Assembly: GCA_964235605.1 (NCBI GenBank)
Contig: CAXSCR010000041.1
Span: 1 to 41,791, forward strand
Length of the DNA stretch: 41,791 bases
Source: DATCRE01 sp964235605
GTDB lineage: Bacteria; Bacteroidota; Bacteroidia; Cytophagales; Cyclobacteriaceae
Reading direction: 5' to 3'
Positions 33,307 through 41,738 of the stretch are shown here, piece after piece; within the stretch, counting starts at the first letter, position 1, and the number at the start of each line of letters is the position of its first letter. The translations under genes and the position numbers were made by a program. A model generated the notes under the pieces. It worked only from the letters and a program-made list of their open reading frames with translations. It made no database searches and was not told where the DNA came from.

Positions 33307-34558
33307 GCGGTATTTCTGGGTTCTAGCGTGTGTATTTATTACCGCACAGGCGGTTGGGCAAGTTGCTAATTCCCCCTTCACTCAATATGGAGTTGGAGAA
33401 AATTATAGCAATGCAACAGCCAACACACAAGGAATGGCAGGTATTGGTGTTAGTCAACCTCAAACCTGGTACATCAACAATCAAAATCCTGCATTGCTTA
33501 TTTACAACCGGTATACAACATTTCAAGTTGGCCTATTAGGCGAATCTAGAAGTATTAGAAGCGCCACTAGTTCTGAAAGAACTACGGGAGGCAATATGAA
33601 TTATATAGCGCTTGCCTTTCCAGTAGTAGCTTTGAAATGGACTACCTCAATCGGCCTTATGCCCTATACTTCTCTTAAGTATAACATGGCTGGCATAAAG
33701 AGCATAGATGGAACAGACAAAACGCAAAGTGTGGAAGAACAAGGGTCTGGCGGCTTAACTCAATTATATTTTTCCAATGGCTTTAAACTTAATGAAGAGT
33801 TTGCTGTCGGCCTTAAGTCCACATACCTCTTTGGTAAGCTAGACAAGATTTATAAATATCACCCTGAGAACGGCGGGGGCATTATTAATAGTACTATTGA
33901 AGAACAGAGCATAGCAAAAGATTTTACGTTTAGCGCGGGTGGTTCTTATGTTAAAGATTCTTTATGGAATAAAGATTATAGGCTAAGCGTTGGCTTTGTA
34001 TACGGGCTAGGTGCAGATATCAATACCACCTTTATTCAAAAGGAATCAGATTTAACTTCTAACGGTGACACTATAGCACACTCAGCTGTTTCAACAAGAA
34101 CGAAAGGATTTATGAGTATCCCATCTTCAATTACAGCGGGTGTTTCTCTCAGTAAAGGCACCAAATGGGTTTTGGGCAGCGAATTTACTTATCAGGACTG
34201 GTCATCCTATAAAACTTCTGAAAGCACATCAGACAAACTTAATCAATCTTGGCGCGTGGCATTGGGTGGAGAATTTACACCAGACCCTTTAGCAATGCAA
34301 GGATTTCTTAAACGCGTTACCTATAGACTTGGCGTGTCTACTGAGCAGTGTCCTATTCTTATAAACAATAAAAAAGTTATGGATTCTGGCATCAATTTTG
34401 GGTTTTCTTTTCCAACGGGACGCTCAAGCCTAGATCTTGCATTTAAATTCGGAAAGCGGGGGAATAAAGCAGAAAGCATCTTAGAGGAAACATACTTTAA
34501 AGTATTCTTCGGAATAACATTTAATGATCAGTGGTTTATACGCAGGAGATTTGATTAA
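33293..34558 (+). CDS. Outer-membrane beta-barrel protein
   Basis: The 421-residue protein has a signal peptide (MSISKRYFWVLACVFITAQAVGQ). The mature start NSPFTQYGVGENY, followed by QGMAGIGVS, is common in FadL/PorV-like barrels of Bacteroidota. Alternating strands rich in aromatic residues and Gly fill the rest, ending in FGITFNDQWFIRRRFD. The cargo is unknown. The gene overlaps coaX by 14 bp and precedes lptC. From memory, this coaX-OMP-lptC-CNNM-foldase order recurs in Bacteroidota. A terminator follows at 34594-34620. Confidence 0.82.
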   Translation: MSISKRYFWVLACVFITAQAVGQVANSPFTQYGVGENYSNATANTQGMAGIGVSQPQTWYINNQNPALLIYNRYTTFQVGLLGESRSIRSATSSERTTGGNMNYIALAFPVVALKWTTSIGLMPYTSLKYNMAGIKSIDGTDKTQSVEEQGSGGLTQLYFSNGFKLNEEFAVGLKSTYLFGKLDKIYKYHPENGGGIINSTIEEQSIAKDFTFSAGGSYVKDSLWNKDYRLSVGFVYGLGADINTTFIQKESDLTSNGDTIAHSAVSTRTKGFMSIPSSITAGVSLSKGTKWVLGSEFTYQDWSSYKTSESTSDKLNQSWRVALGGEFTPDPLAMQGFLKRVTYRLGVSTEQCPILINNKKVMDSGINFGFSFPTGRSSLDLAFKFGKRGNKAESILEETYFKVFFGITFNDQWFIRRRFD

Positions 34559-34593
34559 TTATATAGTTCTCATACATTTCTAACTAATTGAAG

Positions 34594-34620
34594 GCCATAG
34601 AAATTGACTGTGGCTTTTTT
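34594..34620 (+). terminator. Terminator between the barrel gene and lptC
   Basis: GCCATAG (34594-34600) pairs with CTGTGGC (34608-34614; one G-U), and six T follow. The lptC ATG comes 6 nt after the T-run, so lptC must depend on read-through, or on a promoter I do not see. Confidence 0.7.
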
Positions 34621-34626
34621 ATTTAT

Positions 34627-35148
34627 ATGGCACGTAACTACATCCTCATTCTAGCAATTAATTTACTATTCAGTTGTAATACCCCTGAGCTAAAGGAGCC
34701 TGTTGAGTATAAAGGTCCGTTGCGGGAGATTGAAAAAGTAGAGACATTTTATACCAAAAATGATAAAATACAAGCCAAAATTTTAGCAGACCTGGTCTAT
34801 GAGTTTGAAAATGGCGACCGTGAATTCCCCAAAGGAGTTTACCTCGAATTTTATAATGAATTTGGAAGACTAGAATCTGTTTTAAAGGCTAATCACGCTT
34901 TCTTTTTTAAAGAAGAAAATAAATGGCGCGGGCGTGGAAATGTAGAAGTAAAAAATCTTGAGAAGAGGGAGCAATTAAATACCGAAGAACTTTTCTGGAA
35001 GCCTGCAGAACAAACAATATCAACTGAAAGCTTTGTCACTATTCGTAAGGAAGGCGACATTGTATATGGCGTTGGTCTAGATGCCAATCAGGATTTATCA
35101 GATTATACTATTTGGAAGGTTCACGGCGAGATGGAAGTAGAAGAATAG
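34627..35148 (+). CDS. lptC: LPS export lipoprotein LptC
   Basis: The 173-residue product is a lipoprotein. The signal ends in the lipobox LFSC (Cys17), followed by a single extended beta domain with repeats of the LptA/LptC jelly-roll kind (ILADLVYEFENGDREFPKGV, NEFGRLESVLKANHAFF, WRGRGNVEVKNLEK, LNTEELFWKP). In E. coli LptC passes LPS from the LptBFG pump to LptA. An in-frame TTG at 34588 would add 13 residues but lies inside the terminator hairpin, so the ATG is preferred. A lipid anchor instead of a membrane helix is usual in Bacteroidota. Confidence 0.85.
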   Translation: MARNYILILAINLLFSCNTPELKEPVEYKGPLREIEKVETFYTKNDKIQAKILADLVYEFENGDREFPKGVYLEFYNEFGRLESVLKANHAFFFKEENKWRGRGNVEVKNLEKREQLNTEELFWKPAEQTISTESFVTIRKEGDIVYGVGLDANQDLSDYTIWKVHGEMEVEE

Positions 35149-35203
35149 ATATAGCTTGCTAAGGTAAACTCAACTTAAAACTATTTGCTATTTTTACCGC
35201 ACA

Positions 35204-35362
35204 ATGAAGTTAGTTGATGTTGTTATTCTTTCTCTAGCCGTTGTGTTTATAATTATAGGCATACACCAGATGATATATTTTGGTTTTAGCGCGGCATATT
35301 GGGCATTTATGTTAGCCCTTCTTTTATTTTTCATTTTCACCTACAGAAAGAATAAAGCTTAA
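35204..35362 (+). CDS. 52-residue membrane microprotein
   Basis: A short frame starts at an ATG at 35204 and ends in TAATG, sharing one base with the start of the CNNM gene. The product has two hydrophobic helices (VVILSLAVVFIIIGIHQMIY and AYWAFMLALLLFFIFTY) and a basic tail RKNKA, so it probably spans the inner membrane twice with a short loop. The stop-start overlap and position between lptC and the CNNM gene argue for a real, translationally coupled gene. I know no function. Confidence 0.75.
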   Translation: MKLVDVVILSLAVVFIIIGIHQMIYFGFSAAYWAFMLALLLFFIFTYRKNKA

Positions 35363-36666
35363 TGAACACACTCGCTTTAACTGGCCTTATAATTTCACTT
35401 ATTTTCTCTTTTTTCTTTTCAGGATTAGAAATAGCGTTTCTAGCTAGTAATAAATTACAATTAGAATTAAAGGGCAGCCAAAGCTCCTTTACAGGTAAGA
35501 TCATATCAAGTTTTATGAATAAGCCCTCGTGGTTTATTGGTACAACGCTTATAGGCTATACGGTTTCCTTGGTCTTGTTTGCTAGTTTCATGACCCAGTT
35601 CTTGGTTCCTATACTTTCAGAATACTTACCTGATGCACTTAATAACAACGCTTCACTGATTATAATACAAACCTTTTTTGCGACTATTATTATACTCTGT
35701 GCGGCAGAGTTTCTTCCCAAGAGTTTATTTGTAATAAATCCTAACCTTATCCTCTCTGCCCTTGCCATCCCTTTTGCGGTGATATTTTGCATACTATTTC
35801 CGTTTATGATAGTTGTGGTGTCATTCTCGAAATTCGTTATTATTTACATCCTTCGTCTCGAGTATTCAGATGAAAAACCTGTGTTTGCGCTTACTGATCT
35901 TAATAATTACTTAAAAGGAATGCATAAGGTCAAGCATGAGGATGAAGACATTGTGTTAGATAAGAAAATCTTTCACAATGCGCTTGAGTTTAAATCCGTT
36001 CGTGTCCGCGACTGCATGATACCAAGAACGGAGATCATTGCTGTAGAGGCAAACGAAAGTATTGACAAACTCCGACAGGCCTTTGTTGAGACTGGGCATT
36101 CTAAAATTATCATCTACAAGGAAAGCATAGATGATGTCGTTGGCTACAGTCATTCTTCTGCCTTATTTAAAAAGCCACATAAAATTCAGGATATTCTAAC
36201 GGCCATCATCGTTATTCCAGAAACAACGCTTGCCAATGATTTGATGATTAGGTTCATTAATGAGCGCAAAAGCTTAGCCGTAGTGGTGGATGAATTCGGT
36301 GGAACATCAGGAATTGTGAGTATGGAAGATGTAATCGAAGAAATTTTTGGTGAGATTGAAGATGAGCACGATGAAAATGATCTAACAGAACAGAAGTTAG
36401 ACGAGCACACTTATCTCTTGAGTGCCCGATTAGAAATTGATTACCTCAACGAAACCTATGACTGGGCTTTACCTGTTGGAGAATATGATACATTAGGTGG
36501 ACTTATTCTCGCTTACACCGAAAATTTACCCTTGCCTGGCAAGACAATAAGCATTGCCTCCTACACTTTCCAAGTCCAAAGCACCTTAGATAATCGCATC
36601 GACACAGTTAAGGTTTTGGTTAGAAATACGGAAAAGCTGCTGAGACCATATAGTGATAAATTATAA
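35362..36666 (+). CDS. CNNM/CorC-family transporter-like protein with CBS pair
   Basis: The 434-residue protein begins with a DUF21 (CNNM) membrane domain (about 1-180; FFFSGLEIAFLASNKLQLEL is its signature). A CBS pair covers about 205-330, with VRDCMIPRTEIIAVEANESI and FGGTSGIVSMEDVIEEIFGEI. A CorC_HlyC domain covers about 350-430. Family members act in Mg2+ or other ion efflux or sensing. GldE of gliding Bacteroidota has the same layout, so a role in gliding or secretion is possible but not shown here. It starts on the TAATG overlap with the microprotein. Confidence 0.9.
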   Translation: MNTLALTGLIISLIFSFFFSGLEIAFLASNKLQLELKGSQSSFTGKIISSFMNKPSWFIGTTLIGYTVSLVLFASFMTQFLVPILSEYLPDALNNNASLIIIQTFFATIIILCAAEFLPKSLFVINPNLILSALAIPFAVIFCILFPFMIVVVSFSKFVIIYILRLEYSDEKPVFALTDLNNYLKGMHKVKHEDEDIVLDKKIFHNALEFKSVRVRDCMIPRTEIIAVEANESIDKLRQAFVETGHSKIIIYKESIDDVVGYSHSSALFKKPHKIQDILTAIIVIPETTLANDLMIRFINERKSLAVVVDEFGGTSGIVSMEDVIEEIFGEIEDEHDENDLTEQKLDEHTYLLSARLEIDYLNETYDWALPVGEYDTLGGLILAYTENLPLPGKTISIASYTFQVQSTLDNRIDTVKVLVRNTEKLLRPYSDKL

Positions 36667-36751
36667 TCAGGTAATTCTCCAATTATTGAACATTATTTTT
36701 AAGAGTGACTTGTTTTTCTATTGCGAAATTTTTCTAATAAACTTTACGGGT

Positions 36752-36759
36752 TAAATTTG
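36752..36759 (+). promoter_or_regulatory. -7 promoter box of the foldase gene
   Basis: TAAATTTG fits TAnnTTTG exactly. The transcription start would be near 36766 and the leader about 73 nt long, longer than for the other genes here. The -33 side shows only a T-rich stretch. Confidence 0.45.
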
Positions 36760-36838
36760 CGGGCTCTTTATAAAGTTGTAATCTTTATATCTAGGCGTTT
36801 TCAATCGTTTTAATTTAATAATCAAATCATTTAGCGGT

Positions 36839-38938
36839 ATGGCATTAATCGGAACTTTACGCAACAAAATGGGCGCAGGGGTTATCATTTTTGTTTTTGT
36901 GGCAATTGCAGCCTTTATCCTCAGCGATCTATTAGGCAGCAAAAACAGCATGTTTAACAAAAATGAAGTAGGCGAAATAGCTGGCCATTCTGTTTCATTA
37001 GAAGAATACCAGCAAATGGTGCGCGAACAGGAAGCTAGTTATTATATGAACTACAACCGTGAAGCCACCGAACGCGACAAGCCACTATTGCAGCAACAAG
37101 CCTGGGAGCTTCTTATTCTTAAATATGCTATTCAAAAACAGTTTGATAAAACTGGCGTTGAAGTGACTAGTGAAGAAGTGTGGGATATGATTCAAGGTAA
37201 AAACGTTGATCAAAATGTTAAACAAGCCTTTACCAATGCTGAGACAGGGCAATTCGAAAAAGACCGTGTAGTTGCATACCTAAAACAGGTAAAAGCAATG
37301 CCTGAAGGTTCGGAGCCACGTGCCCGTTGGAATATGTTTCAAAAGAACTTACAACCAGGCCGTGAACGTGTTAAATACGAAAACCTGATTATCAAAACCA
37401 ACTATATAACAAAAGCAGAAGCTGAGCGTGAATATCACAACGCATCAGATGTAGCCGAAGTGAAATATCTCTACATACCCTATTATGCAATCAGCGATTC
37501 ATCAATTACCATCAGCGATGAGCAATTCAAAGATTATTACAATAGAAATAAAGAGAAGTATAAAACAGAGCACACACGCGATCTTAGCTATGTGAGCATT
37601 CCAGTTACAGCGTCATCAAGTGACACGCTTGACATTAAAGCTGAAATAGCAAATATTAACGCTGACTTTAAAGCAGCTGAAGATGATTCAACATTCGCTG
37701 CTATAAACACAGATGGCGAAGGTGCTTATACGAAATATACGCCAGCGACCTTACCTGCTTATATTAAGAAGGATAGCTTAGCACTAGGAAAAGTAATTGG
37801 GCCGTTCCTTGATGGGGAAAGCTACAAACTTGTTAAGGTTTCTAAAATAGCAACAGACACGGTGTCTACTGCACGCGCTAGTCATATTCTAATCAAACCA
37901 GCAGATCAAACTCCAGCGAGCAAAAATGAAGCAAAAGAAAAAGCGCGCGGTATTCTGAAAGAAATTAAAGGCGGCGCAAGCTTCGCAGCTAAAGCATTTG
38001 AGCATGGAACGGATGGAACTAAGTCACAAGGTGGTGACTTGGGATTCTTCTCTAGCGGACAAATGGTTAAACCTTTTGAAACTGCTGTATTCGGCGCTAC
38101 TAAAACTGGCCTGTTAAACGATGTAGTAGAAACTGACTTCGGTTATCATATTATTGAAGTAACGAGTCTAAAAACAAATGTCGCTTATTATGTAGCAGTT
38201 GTTGAAAGACGTATCACACCAAGCGAAGCCACCACTAACAATGCTTACCGTAAAGCGGAGGTATTTGCTTCTGATCTATCTGGTATAGACGCGTTTGTTG
38301 AGCGAGCAAAAAAAGAAGGCTACACAGTTCAAGAAGCAAAAAATATTTTAGCGGGTGATCGTCGTGCTGGTTCACTAGACGATGCACGGCAAATTGTTCA
38401 ATGGCTATTCCGTGATGCTTCTGTAGGCAAGGTTTCTGAAATTGTTGATCTTAAAGATCAATACATTATATCTGTTATGACGGGAGAAGTTGAAAAAGGA
38501 TATAAGCCTTTAGATAAGGTAAAAGAAGAAATTACTCCTGCTGTGCGTAATGAAGTAAAAGGAAAACAAATTATAGCAAAGATCAGCGACGCTAAAGGTA
38601 CTTTAGAAGAAGTAGCAAAAACGTTTGGTTCAGATGCAAACACTTATACAAGTAGCGACTTGAAATTAAATAGTACTGCACTACCAAACGTAGGGTTCGA
38701 TCCACAAGCTGTAGGTTTTGCCTTCTCACTAGAGCCAGGAAAGCGTTCTAAAGCATTTGCGAGCGAAAGTGGCGTTGTTATAATTGAATTGGTTAACAAA
38801 ACCGCTGCGCCTGCCACAACAGACTATAGCACTTATAAAACACAACTAGAGCAAGCTACAAACAGTCGTGGTTATAGTGTAGGTAATGCAGTGAAGGAAG
38901 CATCTGACATAGAAGATGAGCGCTATAAATTCTTTTAG
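36839..38938 (+). CDS. PpiD-like periplasmic foldase (SurA_N, PPIC domain)
   Basis: The 699-residue protein is anchored by one N-terminal helix (about 13-32; GVIIFVFVAIAAFILSDLLG). A SurA-N-like chaperone domain follows at about 38-200, then a parvulin PPIC domain at about 340-440 (ARASHILIKPADQ, SQGGDLGFFSSGQMVKPFE, DFGYHIIEV). It should help outer-membrane proteins fold in the periplasm, like PpiD of E. coli (623 residues). It ends the envelope gene run, which suits its role. A perfect terminator follows. Confidence 0.92.
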   Translation: MALIGTLRNKMGAGVIIFVFVAIAAFILSDLLGSKNSMFNKNEVGEIAGHSVSLEEYQQMVREQEASYYMNYNREATERDKPLLQQQAWELLILKYAIQKQFDKTGVEVTSEEVWDMIQGKNVDQNVKQAFTNAETGQFEKDRVVAYLKQVKAMPEGSEPRARWNMFQKNLQPGRERVKYENLIIKTNYITKAEAEREYHNASDVAEVKYLYIPYYAISDSSITISDEQFKDYYNRNKEKYKTEHTRDLSYVSIPVTASSSDTLDIKAEIANINADFKAAEDDSTFAAINTDGEGAYTKYTPATLPAYIKKDSLALGKVIGPFLDGESYKLVKVSKIATDTVSTARASHILIKPADQTPASKNEAKEKARGILKEIKGGASFAAKAFEHGTDGTKSQGGDLGFFSSGQMVKPFETAVFGATKTGLLNDVVETDFGYHIIEVTSLKTNVAYYVAVVERRITPSEATTNNAYRKAEVFASDLSGIDAFVERAKKEGYTVQEAKNILAGDRRAGSLDDARQIVQWLFRDASVGKVSEIVDLKDQYIISVMTGEVEKGYKPLDKVKEEITPAVRNEVKGKQIIAKISDAKGTLEEVAKTFGSDANTYTSSDLKLNSTALPNVGFDPQAVGFAFSLEPGKRSKAFASESGVVIIELVNKTAAPATTDYSTYKTQLEQATNSRGYSVGNAVKEASDIEDERYKFF

Positions 38939-38964
38939 AAGTAACTAAACCTAATTAATAAACG

Positions 38965-38998
38965 CCGTCTTGGATCTAAACCAAGACGGTATTTTTTT
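38965..38998 (+). terminator. Intrinsic terminator ending in the start codon of the next gene
   Basis: CCGTCTTGG (38965-38973) pairs perfectly with CCAAGACGG (38981-38989), with a 7-nt loop and T to 38998. The ATG of the next gene begins at 38999, so its leader would be made entirely of terminator. Confidence 0.88.
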
Positions 38999-39262
38999 AT
39001 GGAACAGGGCTGGATAGATTCTTTCCGCGAAAAACTGGACAAGCATTATGCCTGGCCATCGCTTTATATTTTCAAATTCATTGTGCCGCTGGGCAAGGAA
39101 AAGGAAGTAAAACAACTTTTTCCTAAACATGAAACGTCAGAACGACTTTCGAAAAACGGCAATTATATAAGCGTCACTACACAAATGATGATGCCCTCTA
39201 GCAACTCTGTAATTGCGATCTATGTAAAAGCTTCTGACATTGAAGGTCTTATTGCCTTATAA
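38999..39262 (+). CDS. DUF493 family protein (YbeD-like)
   Basis: The 87-residue protein has an ACT-like fold. YAWPSLYIFKFIVPLGKEKEVK is the family's strand-helix block, and SKNGNYISVTTQMMMPSSNSV matches the next two strands. E. coli YbeD is the best-known relative; its role is unclear (possible regulation of lipoate metabolism). The start codon lies directly after a strong terminator hairpin, so expression either needs read-through or another promoter. A pterin dehydratase gene follows on the same strand after 97 bp. Confidence 0.85.
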   Translation: MEQGWIDSFREKLDKHYAWPSLYIFKFIVPLGKEKEVKQLFPKHETSERLSKNGNYISVTTQMMMPSSNSVIAIYVKASDIEGLIAL

Positions 39263-39359
39263 TAACCAGACGAGCTAGTTAAAGGATTATAGAATTCTTA
39301 ACAAAAAAACCCGTAAATCGATATGATAATTATTTAATATTCAACTTAATGATAATTGT

Positions 39360-39605
39360 ATGGAATGGAAGACTGAAAACAACTACCTGACTAAAACTTT
39401 TAAATTTAAAGACTTTACAGAAGCCTTTGGATTTATGACTAAAGTTGCCATCACTGCAGAGAAGATGAATCACCACCCCACCTGGACAAACACATGGAAC
39501 ATGGTGAGTTTCAAGTTAAACACGCATGATGCCGGGGATATCGTAACAGAACTTGATAGAAATCTGGCAAAGGCCATAGACAACCTAGCGGAAACAAAAA
39601 GTTGA
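39360..39605 (+). CDS. 4a-hydroxytetrahydrobiopterin dehydratase (pterin carbinolamine dehydratase)
   Basis: The 81-residue enzyme dehydrates the 4a-carbinolamine formed by aromatic amino acid hydroxylases, regenerating the pterin. The active-site block KMNHHPTWTNTW (His38, His39) and the second histidine site NTHDAG (His56) are clear. The length is a little below the usual 95-105, and the N-terminal helix is shorter. No phenylalanine hydroxylase gene is in the window. The stop is 3 bp from that of convergent manC. Confidence 0.92.
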   Translation: MEWKTENNYLTKTFKFKDFTEAFGFMTKVAITAEKMNHHPTWTNTWNMVSFKLNTHDAGDIVTELDRNLAKAIDNLAETKS

Positions 39606-39608
39606 ACA

Positions 39609-40685
39609 TCAGAGGAAGTCATTGGTGTTGGGCATGGCCTTCACATCATTTACAAATCTTCTGAATTGTTCTTCACGATCTTTTTCGCAAACAATAATAA
39701 CATTACCAAATTCACCAACAAGATAGCCATTGAGGCCTTGTGTTACGATGAGTTTATCAGATGAGCCTTTTATTATGCAGTTACGCGTATCATATGTAAG
39801 TGCATTAGCTCCGATAACATTATTGTTTTGATCCTTTTCTGAAATTTCATGGATAGAAGCCCATGAGCCTAGATCAGACCAAGTAAAATTACCTAGACAC
39901 ATATAGACGTTTGTTGCTTTCTCCATAATTCCATAATCGATGGAAATATTTTTGCATTGCGGATAAACACTACGAATTGCGTCCTTCTCTCCTGCTTTCC
40001 CTAACTCAGGTATAACCTCTTGAAACACTTCGGCCATTTCAGGAAGGTATTTATCAAAAGCATCAGTTATTGCTTTTACGCCCCATATAAAAATACCTGA
40101 ATTCCATACAAAATCGCCACTCTCTAAAAATTTCTTAGCTAATGAAAGCTCAGGCTTTTCTGTAAATGTTTTTACTTTTTTTGCAAAGCTTTTTTCAGTA
40201 TGATACTGAATGTATCCATACCCTGTTTCAGGGCGTGTTGGTTTTATGCCTAGTGTAATTAGTTTATCTTGATTCTTTGCTTGATCTGCCGCCTTCAGAA
40301 TAATATCCTGAAATTCTTTCTCCATTAAAATGAGATGATCAGAAGGTGTAACGACTATGATAGCATGCTTATTACGTTCTGCAATTTTGTAACTAGCATA
40401 GGCAATACAGGCTGCTGTATTTTTTCTCATGGGCTCCGCTAGAATTTGATCTTCACTCAACTGAGGAAGTTGAAGCTTTACCAGGTCAGCATGTTCTTCA
40501 TGAGTTACTACAAAAATATTTTCAACGGGGCAGATTGGTAAAAATCTATCCAGGGTTGATTGTATAAGCGTTTTTCCTGTTCCTAATGCATCAAGAAATT
40601 GCTTTGGCTTTGAGTTTCTACTCCAAGGCCAAAAGCGTACACCTACACCACCAGCCATTAACACAACATAAAGGTTCTTATTCAT
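39609..40685 (-). CDS. manC: Mannose-1-phosphate guanylyltransferase
   Basis: The 358-residue enzyme makes GDP-mannose from mannose-1-phosphate and GTP. VVLMAGGVGVRFWPWSRNSKPKQF is the sugar nucleotidyltransferase signature with the basic KPKQF end. VVTPSDHLI and KPTRPETGYGYIQ are the usual metal and substrate blocks, and FTEKPELSLAKKFL and FTWSDLGSWASIHE are other ManC markers. There is no C-terminal phosphomannose isomerase domain (ManC/ManA fusion). It lies 59 bp downstream of kdsD on the same strand; both feed surface polysaccharides. Confidence 0.94.
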   Translation of the reverse strand: MNKNLYVVLMAGGVGVRFWPWSRNSKPKQFLDALGTGKTLIQSTLDRFLPICPVENIFVVTHEEHADLVKLQLPQLSEDQILAEPMRKNTAACIAYASYKIAERNKHAIIVVTPSDHLILMEKEFQDIILKAADQAKNQDKLITLGIKPTRPETGYGYIQYHTEKSFAKKVKTFTEKPELSLAKKFLESGDFVWNSGIFIWGVKAITDAFDKYLPEMAEVFQEVIPELGKAGEKDAIRSVYPQCKNISIDYGIMEKATNVYMCLGNFTWSDLGSWASIHEISEKDQNNNVIGANALTYDTRNCIIKGSSDKLIVTQGLNGYLVGEFGNVIIVCEKDREEQFRRFVNDVKAMPNTNDFL

Positions 40686-40744
40686 TCAGTTTCGATGTTA
40701 AACTCCCGCAAAACGCTCTCAGTGATTATGAAATTTTTAAAAAA

Positions 40745-41713
40745 TTAAACTATTCCTTCTTTAAGAAGATCATGAAGATGAATAAAGCCAGCAACCTTTC
40801 CATCATCAACTGCTATTAACTGTGTAATGCTATTTTCCTGCATTATATGAAGCGCCCTAACAGCGAATTCATTCTTATCTATTGTTCTTGGGTTCTTACT
40901 CATAATATCACCCGCATTTACGCCTGTAAGGCTTATTTGCTTTTCTAGCATGCGTCTAAGATCTCCATCTGTAATTATCCCTAATAAATTTTTCTGATCA
41001 TCTACAACAGCGGTACATCCTAATCGTTTTGAAGAGATTTCAAGTATCGTATCTTTCACAGAAGTCTCTTTATAGACCAAAGGTAATTCATTATGCGTAT
41101 AAATATCAGACACTTTAAGGTATAACTGCTTACCTAATGCACCGCCAGGATGTACTTCAGCAAAATTTTGACTTGAGAAATTTCTCAATTCAAGAAGACA
41201 TACTGCTAAAGCATCGCCTAACGCCATATGAGCTGTGGTACTTGTAGTAGGCGCTAAGTTATGTGGGCAAGCTTCTTCTGCAATCGTTGCATTGAGTACG
41301 TAATCAGCTTGTTGAGCCAAGTATGAATTTGTATTGCTCACCAAGGCAACAAGCTTTGACCCCCTGCGTTTTAAAAGCGGTACAAGTACTTTGATTTCAG
41401 GCGTATTGCCACTCTTGGAGATACAGATTACAATATCTGTTGATTGGATCATACCCAAATCTCCGTGAATGGCATCTGCCGCATGCATAAAGAGCGAAGG
41501 CGTTCCGGTTGAGTTAAGCGTAGCAACTATTTTGTTGGCAATGATTGCACTTTTGCCAATACCTGTTACAACGACTCTACCTTTCGACTCGTAAATATTG
41601 CGCACACACGCTTCGAAATCGTTGTCGATAAACTTTGTAAGATTTAATACGGCTTGGGACTCATTTATTAAAACGTCCTGTGCAATTTTTATTATATTTT
41701 TGACTAAATTCAA
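40745..41713 (-). CDS. kdsD: Arabinose-5-phosphate isomerase
   Basis: KdsD/KpsF (322 residues) converts ribulose-5-phosphate to arabinose-5-phosphate, the first step to Kdo for LPS. The SIS domain (about 35-170) shows VVVTGIGKSAIIANKIVATL, FMHAADAIHGDLGM and ISKSGNTPE. A CBS pair follows (about 205-320). The start codon is TTG: an in-frame TAA lies four codons upstream and the next methionine is inside the SIS domain, so no ATG can serve. manC follows after 59 bp. Confidence 0.94.
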   Translation of the reverse strand: MNLVKNIIKIAQDVLINESQAVLNLTKFIDNDFEACVRNIYESKGRVVVTGIGKSAIIANKIVATLNSTGTPSLFMHAADAIHGDLGMIQSTDIVICISKSGNTPEIKVLVPLLKRRGSKLVALVSNTNSYLAQQADYVLNATIAEEACPHNLAPTTSTTAHMALGDALAVCLLELRNFSSQNFAEVHPGGALGKQLYLKVSDIYTHNELPLVYKETSVKDTILEISSKRLGCTAVVDDQKNLLGIITDGDLRRMLEKQISLTGVNAGDIMSKNPRTIDKNEFAVRALHIMQENSITQLIAVDDGKVAGFIHLHDLLKEGIV

Positions 41714-41738
41714 TTCGTTTTAAAAGTTAGCTGTTATA

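Noticed and set aside
34588..34626. TTG start adding 13 residues to LptC
   Set aside because: The added codons form the upstream terminator hairpin and T-run, and the lipoprotein signal begins at the ATG at 34627.
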